Source: Gp22-AA3 sp964384905 (GTDB taxonomy: Bacteria > Acidobacteriota > Polarisedimenticolia > Gp22-AA2). From it: a stretch of 10,588 nt of DNA. The stretch spans positions 1 to 10,588 of the forward strand of contig CAYLND010000127.1 in the NCBI GenBank assembly GCA_964384905.1. Reading direction: 5' to 3'. Below the pieces are notes generated by a model that worked only from the letters and a program-made list of their open reading frames with translations, ran no database searches and was not told the DNA's origin. Position numbers and translations under genes: made by a program. The stretch's first letter is position 1, and every line of letters begins with the position of its first letter. This document shows, piece by piece, positions 1 to 6,026 of the stretch.

Positions 1-337
1 GCCCGAGCTCGGTGTTGGGAAAGAGCTTGCCGCCGGCGAACAGCGCCGTGCCGATGCCGGTGCCGAGCGTCACCATGATGACGGTGCCGCTCTCCCCCCG
101 CCCTGCGCCCCAGCGCATCCCGGCGATGCCGGCGGCGTCGGCATCATTGAGGAACAGCCCCCGGCGGCTGAGCCCCCGGGCCGCCCCGGAGCTGCCCGGG
201 GTCAGGGGCCCGCGGACCGCGCCTGCGTCGATCAGACCGCGTGCCTGCGCGTGGCTGAGCCCGGCGCGGTCGTGCAGGACCGCCTGCAGGGTGCGGCCGG
301 TGTCCTCGGGCAGCACTTCGATGAGAACCGTCTCCAC
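1..337 (-). CDS. S4-like segment joined in frame to ROK/polyphosphate glucokinase-like segment (partial, possibly a broken gene or misjoin)
   Basis: The frame opens right after the STAS stop and runs off the left edge, so the C-terminus is missing. The only plausible early start is the GTG at 335-337, with no clear ribosome binding site; the first in-frame ATG lies inside the kinase part. Residues 1-43 resemble the S4 RNA-binding domain that opens RluA-type pseudouridine synthases (EVLPEDTGRTLQ, then GLSHAQARGLIDAGAVRG). Residues 61-112 are clearly ROK-family and closest to polyphosphate glucokinase: NDADAAG (64-70, with the family's catalytic Asp), TLGTGIG (90-96) and NTELG (108-112). Such kinases phosphorylate glucose in the cytoplasm. 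The kinase N-terminal half with its phosphate-binding loop is absent, as is any pseudouridine synthase catalytic domain. I therefore infer a deletion fusion, a decaying gene or an assembly chimera. The ROK assignment is firm; the S4 assignment is tentative. Confidence 0.5.
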   Translation of the reverse strand, partial: METVLIEVLPEDTGRTLQAVLHDRAGLSHAQARGLIDAGAVRGPLTPGSSGAARGLSRRGLFLNDADAAGIAGMRWGAGRGESGTVIMVTLGTGIGTALFAGGKLFPNTELG

Positions 338-385
338 GGCTGGGATGAATCGGACGTCGATGCGGGAGACCCCGCCGCGCCCCCC

Positions 386-727
386 TCAGGCCGGAAAGGC
401 GCGGATCGCCTTGGTCTCGTCCTGGAAGATCTCGTAGATCAGGTGCAGCGAGAGCATCGACAGGACCTTGTAGACGGTCTGGCTCGGCATCAGCAGCTTG
501 ACGTCCCCTTTCTTCTCGACCGCCCGCTTCTTGGCGGCGATCAGCTCTCCGATCCCGGCGCTGTCCACGTAGTCCACGTCCTTGAGATTGACGATCAGGC
601 GGGTGTGGCCGTCGGCGATGAGACGCTTGACGGTCTCCTCCAGGGTCGCCACCGGCTCTCCGAGGACGAGTTTGCCATTCAGATCCACGACCGTGATGTT
701 GCCCGATTCCCGGGTCTTCACCTTCAT
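386..727 (-). CDS. STAS-domain protein, anti-sigma factor antagonist type
   Basis: This 113-aa protein is essentially one STAS domain (about residues 4-110), the usual length for SpoIIAA/RsbV-like antagonists. In that family the unphosphorylated protein binds an anti-sigma kinase and frees its sigma factor, and the kinase phosphorylates a Ser in the D-S-x-G motif. Here the motif is VDSAGIGEL with Asp55 and Ser56, so the phospho-acceptor is present. The N-terminal beta strands (ITVVDLNGKLVLG) and the segment LIVNLKDVDYVDSAG are typical. The start is set by the ATG at 725-727, preceded by the strong ribosome site GGAGGTGA five bases upstream. It lies 29 bp downstream of the giant TPR gene and may be co-transcribed with it; a -10-like hexamer before it suggests its own promoter as well. 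No anti-sigma kinase, phosphatase or sigma gene is in the window, so its partner is unknown. It could instead serve another partner-switching or complex-assembly role. Confidence 0.93.
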   Translation of the reverse strand: MKVKTRESGNITVVDLNGKLVLGEPVATLEETVKRLIADGHTRLIVNLKDVDYVDSAGIGELIAAKKRAVEKKGDVKLLMPSQTVYKVLSMLSLHLIYEIFQDETKAIRAFPA

Positions 728-732
728 GACGC

Positions 733-740
733 TCACCTCC
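733..740 (-). promoter_or_regulatory. Ribosome binding site of the STAS gene
   Basis: Read on the minus strand this is GGAGGTGA, an almost perfect anti-Shine-Dalgarno match, five bases before the ATG. It is the strongest such site in the window. It fixes the start of the 113-aa protein even though the same reading frame stays open for about 2 kb upstream. Confidence 0.85.
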
Positions 741-756
741 AGCAGCAGGCTGGGCG

Positions 757-3700
757 CTATTCTAAGGCAGGCGGCGTCCCGCCGCGAGAGAAATCCGCCG
801 ACGTCCGGCGCGGCCTGGCGTCCTTCTTGAGCGCCGCGAGGCGCTTCTGCGCGAGGGCGTAGGTGGATTGCAGGACGTCGGCGTCGGGATCGGGCGGCGT
901 GACCCGGGCGTAGTCCAGGAGGGCGGCCTCGCGCACGCCGTACTGCTCGGCGATGCGGCCGAACACGTACCAGTCCTCGGGCCGCGGCTCCTCGCTGCCG
1001 TTCATCTGCATCTCCTTCAGGATCAGCTCGCGCGCCTCCGCGGTCTTTCCGGTCTCGGCGTAAAGAGCCGCCAGTGTGTGCAGATCCGCGGCGCTCCCCT
1101 GGCGCGTCAGCATGACCGCCCGCTGCGCCCGTTCGATCGCCGCCTCGCTCACGCCCCCGCGGAAGAGCGCCAGCCACGCCAGGTTGTTGAGGTCCGGCGC
1201 CTCCGCCTTGCCGGTCGTGGCCAGGCGGCCGTACAGGTTCTCGGCGGACTCGAAGTCCCCTGTCCGGCCGGCCACGTTGGCGAGCAGGCGCGTGGCGGTG
1301 AGATCGTCGGGCAGCCTTTTCAGCCGGTCCTCCGCGAGCCGCCGGCACTCCTCCCAGCCGCGGGCGCGCACCAGGGCCCGTCCGAGGTAGCCGAACGCCG
1401 CATCCGAATCGGGTCGCAGCGCCAGCAGCAGCCGCCCGGCGCGCACCATGTCGTCGACACGCCCCAGCTTCAGATAGGCGACCGCCAGGGCGTGCTGATA
1501 GCGCAGCCGCTGCTCGTCCGTCGTCGCCTTCTGCAGACCGTCCTGAAGAACCGGGAGGGCGCGCTCGGGCGCGTCGCTTACGGCCATGAGACTGGCCGCC
1601 GCCCGGCGCATCTCCTCCGGCCCGGCCGTCGAGCCCTTCCTCCAGAACAGAGGGAAGGGTGGCGAGGACAGGGGATCGTCGTCCGTCGGGCGCGGCATCT
1701 CCTCGCGGACCCAGTCCAGCCAGCGTCGCGCCCCCGCCTCGTCGCCGCCCTCCAGGCGCCGGAGCACTTCGCCGCCCGCCTCCCACGGATCGGTGCCGAC
1801 GGCGAGAATCCGGTACGTCCCCTCCTCGCGCACCACGAAGAGATCGATCGAGGTCGCCGGCGCGCCGGCCATGCCCTGCAGCCTGAGGCGGTATCCGAGG
1901 CGGTCGTCCCCCTCGCTCGACGCCTGGAAGAAACCGAGCGCCAGATCGAGACCCACTTCGGCCGGCAGGCCGGCCTGGTCGAGCGGTGCGGAGATCGCCT
2001 GACGCAGCTGTCGCAGATCGGCTCCCGTGAAACGCTCCGGCACCCCGGCGGCGGCGCCGTGCGCCAGGAGCGCGACGAACTGGTCGCGCGACGCGTCCGG
2101 ATCGAACACGACCATCATGAGGCGCTTGACGGCGCTCATCGGCTCGTCGTCGGACAGGGCGATCTCCTCGTGGCGTCGCGCCTTGCGCAGCATGTCGGCG
2201 AGCGACAGGATGTTGGCCCCGTTGCCCGCGCCCTTGGCTCCTTCGGTGAACAGGACGGCCGCCGCGGGGTAGTTGCGCAGGACCATCTGCCAGCGCGCCG
2301 CCCCGAGCAGCACGGCGCTGCGCGTCTCGGCCGTCGTCGCGAGGCTCGAGACCTGCCGGATCGCCGGCTCGACGCCGTCGAGTGCGGCGGTCGCCAGCAC
2401 CTGATAGATGTCGCGCACCGGTCCCGCCTCCGCGTCCGCGGCGAGCTGGCGGACCGCCTTGAAGTCCCTGATCCGCGCCAGGTCGGCGAGCAGGTTGAAG
2501 TCGTATCGCCGGTCGTCCAGATCCTTGCGCAGCGACCGATATTCGGCGATCGCCTCCGCCAGCCTGGCCTTCGGCCCGAAGCGCGCTCCCGCCGGGTCGT
2601 ACTCGAGCAGGATGGCGAGATTGGCGCGCGCCGACGCGTCGGAGGAATCCAGCTCCTTGGCGCGCCGGTAAGCCGCCTCCGCGGCGGCCATGTCGCACCC
2701 CTTGTTGAACGGACGGCCCACCCGATCGTTGGACAGCACCCATCCGAGCACGCGCTGGGCCACCACCGACGACGGATCGAGGGCCACCGCCTTGCGGGCC
2801 TCCTCACGCGCCGTCTCGCCCATGCCTCCGGCCAGGAGGGCGCGCGCCACGTCGGTGCGGTGCAGCGCCTCCTTCGGATGCAGCGCCGACAGCCGGTCGA
2901 ACTCGTCGAGCGCCTCCTTGATCCGCCCGGCCTGCAGGTGCTCCTCCCCGACCTCGCCGAAGGTCAGCACGATCGCGCGCCCCTTCTTCAGATCGCGCAC
3001 CCCCTTCTGCAGCTCCCCCACCTCGCCCGGGCTCAGCCGGCGCCTGGGCATCTCGAACCGCAGGTCGGCGGTGACGACGCCGTCCGCGCCGGCGAAGAAG
3101 CTCTGCGTCATCCGGGCGGGCCCCAGGCTGGTCTCCCCCTTCTCCGGAAGGGGGCGTGGGGCGAAACCGGGTGGCGGGACGATGCGGTAGTGCCATTCGG
3201 TCCGGAACGGCTTGGGAAGGTAGAGATCGTTCTTGCGCGGCTCGTGCGTCTCGGACGCGTCGGCGATCTCCTCCGGCAGCTCGGCGGTGATCGGCCCCGG
3301 CTCGATCGCCACCGCCGCCTCGCCGCCCGCGGTGGTGCCGCGCGCCGCGCCGCTGGCCTCCAGGGTGAGGCGGAACGGCAGGGTCAGGTCGGCGGGGTCC
3401 GTGACCTGGTACTTCTCCAGCTTCTTGGCGCGATAGCGTCCTTTCACGTAATCGTCCAGACCCTTCTTGATGGTGTCGCGGTCCGCCTCGGCGTAATACC
3501 TCCGGTAGTTGCGCTCCGCCGCGCCCCAGACCTCGGTCGTCTCGACGACGCGCGCGGGCCCGTCCTCGGCCAGGAGGAACTCGCGCGTCTCGAGCGTGCG
3601 GTTGTCGGCCGCGGTCGATTCGGATGTGCGCACGAGGGCGGTCGTGCCGGAGGCGGCCACGAGCGCCAGACGTCCTTGATCGGGAGTGGGGAGCTCGCCG

Positions 3701-4938
3701 GGGGCGGCGTACGGATCGGTCGGGTCGATCCACACCGGCGGGTCGACCGCGACCCGCACGATGGCATGGTCGAACGCGCCCAGCCCCGGGAGCTCGGGGT
3801 CGACGTCCGGCCCCTCTCCGCCGCGCAGCAGCGCGACATGCGCGGGCACCCCCGCCGCCCGCAGCATGGCGACCAGAAGGGCCGCCTGGTCCTTGCAGTC
3901 GCCGTATTTCCTGCGCAGCGTCTCGGACGGCGGGCGCGGCACGATCGCCGCCTCGTCGAACTCGACGCCGGTATAGCGCACGTTGTGGTGCAGTGACTGG
4001 AGCAGGGCCTTGAGGACGGCCGGGCGCGCCGTCGACCGACCGACCGCATCGCGCACCAGCTTCTTCAGATCCGCGCCGGCGATCTGCTGCTCGACGATCT
4101 CGCCGTAACGGGCCGCGACGTCGCTCCAGGAGCGGCCGGTCGTGAGCGACACGACCGGCCACCAGGGGACCTCCGGGGGCATGAACGGCTCGGATGGCTT
4201 CAGCGCGTCGAGCGGGCCGTTCTCGAACGTGTAGCGCACAACCCCGGCCGCCTCCTCCCGCCGCTCCTGCAGCCCGGGCAGGAGGCGGACCGCCCGCTTG
4301 AGCGGCAGCGCCGCCGGGGCCTCGACGGTCAGACGCGTGCGGCGGACCGGAACGTCCTTCCCGAAGTAGAACTCGTCGACCTCGCCGCGATCGAAGAACG
4401 GAGCGCCTTCGCGCGTGGCGATCTCCTCCTCCAGGACCGCCCCCGCGGCGACGGCCGGGAGGGGCGCGCGCAGCACGCGGCGGTTGTCGAAGACGTCCTC
4501 GCCGTCGCCAGACGCCGGCGATTCGTCCACCGACTTCGGGTCCAGCTCGTGCGCCACCCCGTCGGCGGTGATGACGCGGGCGCGGATGACCGGGCGATCC
4601 TGGCACCAGGGCGACCACGGCACGCTGGTGGTGCCCCAGGCGCGCACCCCCGCCGGCGTCAGGATGCGCGACACCAGGTGATGCGTCGAAACCTTGCCGC
4701 CCTTCTCGTCGAAGACCACCCGCTCGTCGTCGAGCAGGACCTGGACGTCCGCTCCTTCGACGGCGGGCAGCGAGGAGGCGGCGCGGATCAGATCCGCCGG
4801 GTCGGCCACGAACGCACCGCGGCTCCACGGGGCGTCATCCGGTCCCGTGGACGCGAGCCCCCCCAGCGCGAGCGCGAGGCCCGCCATCAAGAGACCCCCG
4901 CCTCCCGCGGCGAATCGAACCGTGTGCGTTCCGCTCAT
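757..4938 (-). CDS. Giant exported DUF3857 / transglutaminase-like / TPR protein
   Basis: The product is 1393 aa. Residues 1-32 look like a Sec signal peptide: a basic residue at Arg8, a hydrophobic core at about 14-30, and small residues at the likely cleavage site. About 65-240 fit the DUF3857 beta-rich domain. About 290-410 fit a transglutaminase-like core with a papain-type triad in order: Cys348 in YGDCKDQAALL, His391 in FDHAIV and Asp405 in WIDPTDP. A second beta-rich region (about 445-640) follows, then a long helical part with TPR-like repeats, clearest at about 660-810 and 1180-1370. The triad suggests a peptidase or amide-forming enzyme in the periplasm or at the cell surface; the substrate is unknown. 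The ATG at 4936-4938 was chosen because it gives the signal peptide; no clear ribosome site precedes it, and the -10-like hexamer upstream would leave a very short leader. STAS follows 29 bp downstream. Domain calls are firm; the biological role is not known. Confidence 0.92.
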   Translation of the reverse strand: MSGTHTVRFAAGGGGLLMAGLALALGGLASTGPDDAPWSRGAFVADPADLIRAASSLPAVEGADVQVLLDDERVVFDEKGGKVSTHHLVSRILTPAGVRAWGTTSVPWSPWCQDRPVIRARVITADGVAHELDPKSVDESPASGDGEDVFDNRRVLRAPLPAVAAGAVLEEEIATREGAPFFDRGEVDEFYFGKDVPVRRTRLTVEAPAALPLKRAVRLLPGLQERREEAAGVVRYTFENGPLDALKPSEPFMPPEVPWWPVVSLTTGRSWSDVAARYGEIVEQQIAGADLKKLVRDAVGRSTARPAVLKALLQSLHHNVRYTGVEFDEAAIVPRPPSETLRRKYGDCKDQAALLVAMLRAAGVPAHVALLRGGEGPDVDPELPGLGAFDHAIVRVAVDPPVWIDPTDPYAAPGELPTPDQGRLALVAASGTTALVRTSESTAADNRTLETREFLLAEDGPARVVETTEVWGAAERNYRRYYAEADRDTIKKGLDDYVKGRYRAKKLEKYQVTDPADLTLPFRLTLEASGAARGTTAGGEAAVAIEPGPITAELPEEIADASETHEPRKNDLYLPKPFRTEWHYRIVPPPGFAPRPLPEKGETSLGPARMTQSFFAGADGVVTADLRFEMPRRRLSPGEVGELQKGVRDLKKGRAIVLTFGEVGEEHLQAGRIKEALDEFDRLSALHPKEALHRTDVARALLAGGMGETAREEARKAVALDPSSVVAQRVLGWVLSNDRVGRPFNKGCDMAAAEAAYRRAKELDSSDASARANLAILLEYDPAGARFGPKARLAEAIAEYRSLRKDLDDRRYDFNLLADLARIRDFKAVRQLAADAEAGPVRDIYQVLATAALDGVEPAIRQVSSLATTAETRSAVLLGAARWQMVLRNYPAAAVLFTEGAKGAGNGANILSLADMLRKARRHEEIALSDDEPMSAVKRLMMVVFDPDASRDQFVALLAHGAAAGVPERFTGADLRQLRQAISAPLDQAGLPAEVGLDLALGFFQASSEGDDRLGYRLRLQGMAGAPATSIDLFVVREEGTYRILAVGTDPWEAGGEVLRRLEGGDEAGARRWLDWVREEMPRPTDDDPLSSPPFPLFWRKGSTAGPEEMRRAAASLMAVSDAPERALPVLQDGLQKATTDEQRLRYQHALAVAYLKLGRVDDMVRAGRLLLALRPDSDAAFGYLGRALVRARGWEECRRLAEDRLKRLPDDLTATRLLANVAGRTGDFESAENLYGRLATTGKAEAPDLNNLAWLALFRGGVSEAAIERAQRAVMLTRQGSAADLHTLAALYAETGKTAEARELILKEMQMNGSEEPRPEDWYVFGRIAEQYGVREAALLDYARVTPPDPDADVLQSTYALAQKRLAALKKDARPRRTSADFSRGGTPPALE
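759..764 (-). promoter_or_regulatory. Putative -10 element for the STAS gene
   Basis: The minus-strand hexamer TAGAAT (one mismatch to TATAAT) ends 31 bases before the STAS ATG. It overlaps the last base of the stop codon of the upstream giant gene, so this would be an internal promoter giving STAS its own transcript. No -35 box is recognisable and there is no TGn extension. The call rests on the hexamer recurring before other genes here. Confidence 0.3.
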
Positions 4939-4959
4939 GCGCGCGTGCCGGACGCGAGA

Positions 4960-4965
4960 ATTCTA
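4960..4965 (-). promoter_or_regulatory. Putative -10 element for the giant TPR gene
   Basis: The minus-strand hexamer TAGAAT, preceded by GGGG, ends 21 bases before the ATG. A start site about seven bases on would give a leader of roughly 14 bases, which agrees with the missing Shine-Dalgarno sequence. No -35 match is visible in the GC-rich sequence upstream. Confidence 0.35.
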
Positions 4966-5028
4966 CCCCACCGGAAGCGGCCGCGTGGAGCGCGCGCCGG
5001 CAGGGCGGAGGCGGATCCGACCGTGTGG

Positions 5029-5034
5029 TAGATT
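5029..5034 (+). promoter_or_regulatory. Putative extended -10 element for the lipoprotein gene
   Basis: TAGATT is preceded by TGG, giving the TGn extension of an extended -10 promoter, and ends 44 bases before the chosen ATG. It stands about 64 bp from the -10 of the divergent giant gene, so the two promoters would share this 140-bp intergenic region. No -35 box is apparent, as extended -10 promoters allow. An 8-bp palindrome CGGATCCG lies just upstream at 5012-5019 and may be chance. Confidence 0.35.
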
Positions 5035-5078
5035 GGGGCTCGTGCCGCGGGGAGCCGACGCTTGAAGAGCCGGGACCG

Positions 5079-6026
5079 ATGCTGACAACGCCGCGGTCCG
5101 CCCTCCGCCCGGGCGCAGCCGCGGCGCTGGCCGGGATCCTTTCGGCCGTCACGGCGTGCGCCGGCGGAAGCCCCCTGGGCGAGCCCGCGGCGGCGACCGC
5201 CGCGCCGGACGAGTTCGCCGGCAACACCCTGTGGGACGACGGGCGGGCCGAGATCGATGCGTACCAGGCGTCCGTCCGCCGCTACGGCGTGCCACGGCTG
5301 TTCACGGCCTATCTGATCGTCGTGAAGGAGGATCTGTCGAAGGCGCAGCTGGTCAAGGCGGACCCCGGGCACGACCCGGGCGACCGGCTGACGGTGCTCA
5401 AGCTGAATCACGTCATCGGCTATCAGACCGGAATCTACGCGTACCATCAGATGGCGTCGTGCTTCTTCGATCGGGCCACCATGGACCTGGTGAAGATGTC
5501 GCTCACGTCGAACGAGTGGTGCGGCAATACCTACAAGGAATACACCCGGCGCGCCGGGCGCGGCTCGCTGCACGTGCACACCTACTGGGACGGCATGGCC
5601 GAGGCGACCTACGACGTCCCGACCGGGCACGACGTGGTGTTCTACGACGCCCTGCCGCTGTGGATCCGCTCGCTGCCCCAGAAGCCCGGCACCACCCGGA
5701 CCCTCCGCCTCGTTCCAGGTCAGATCGAGAGCCGGGGGCCGAAGCCGGAGCCGCGCGCCGCCACCCTGACCGCGGCCGCGGCCCAGGAGCTGGTGAAGGT
5801 GCCGGCGGGCGGCTTCACGACCCTGCGCTGGGATCTCGACGCCGGCGAGGCGCGACCCGACTCGTTCTGGACGTCGCGCGACTACCCGTACCTGCTGGTC
5901 GCCTGGGATCGGGCCGACGGCAGCGGCTACCGCCTGAAATGGACGCAACGTCTGGCCTACTGGACCCTCAATCGCCCCGGGGACGAGACCTACCTGGACG
6001 GTCCCGGCAGGGCCTCTCCGCGATAG
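5079..6026 (+). CDS. Conserved lipoprotein of uncharacterised family
   Basis: The 315-aa product starts with a hydrophobic signal region and a lipobox, VTAC at residues 24-27, so Cys27 should be lipidated. Ala at +2 would favour the outer membrane if the cell is diderm. I chose the ATG at 5079-5081 over an in-frame GTG at 5025 because it puts the signal peptide at the N-terminus and lies after the -10-like element. The mature part has LWDDGRAEIDAY (51-62), YLIVVKEDL (78-86), VLKLN (106-110), TGIYAY (117-122) and a striking NEWCGNTYKE (145-154). From memory this pattern, especially VLKLN...TGIY...EWCG, marks a family also found in Bacteroidota, where some entries carry the misleading label septum formation inhibitor Maf. 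It has no Maf pyrophosphatase motifs. No function can be given. It is divergent from the giant TPR gene and ends flush against the convergent CLC gene. Confidence 0.88.
   Translation: MLTTPRSALRPGAAAALAGILSAVTACAGGSPLGEPAAATAAPDEFAGNTLWDDGRAEIDAYQASVRRYGVPRLFTAYLIVVKEDLSKAQLVKADPGHDPGDRLTVLKLNHVIGYQTGIYAYHQMASCFFDRATMDLVKMSLTSNEWCGNTYKEYTRRAGRGSLHVHTYWDGMAEATYDVPTGHDVVFYDALPLWIRSLPQKPGTTRTLRLVPGQIESRGPKPEPRAATLTAAAAQELVKVPAGGFTTLRWDLDAGEARPDSFWTSRDYPYLLVAWDRADGSGYRLKWTQRLAYWTLNRPGDETYLDGPGRASPR

Noticed and set aside
12..437. Plus-strand open frame over the S4/ROK region
   Set aside because: The translation is Pro/Ser/Arg-rich without recognisable motifs, whereas the minus strand gives NDADAAG and LGTGIG.
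386..2743. 785-codon minus-strand frame that would make STAS the C-terminus of a large fusion
   Set aside because: Everything upstream of 727 is low-complexity Arg/Gly/Ala out of frame with the real TPR protein. The STAS ATG has a near-perfect ribosome site five bases away.
868..3996. Plus-strand open frame of 1042 codons antisense to the giant gene
   Set aside because: It is full of Arg, His, Gln and Gly with no domain logic, and lies wholly opposite a frame with clear signal peptide, catalytic triad and TPR. It is a GC-driven shadow.
5012..5019. CGGATCCG palindrome upstream of the lipoprotein promoter
   Set aside because: Eight bases are too short to call an operator without conservation data.
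5025..5078. Upstream GTG start adding 18 residues to the lipoprotein
   Set aside because: It would bury the signal peptide behind a hydrophilic leader and start within the likely promoter. The ATG at 5079 gives a normal lipoprotein N-terminus.
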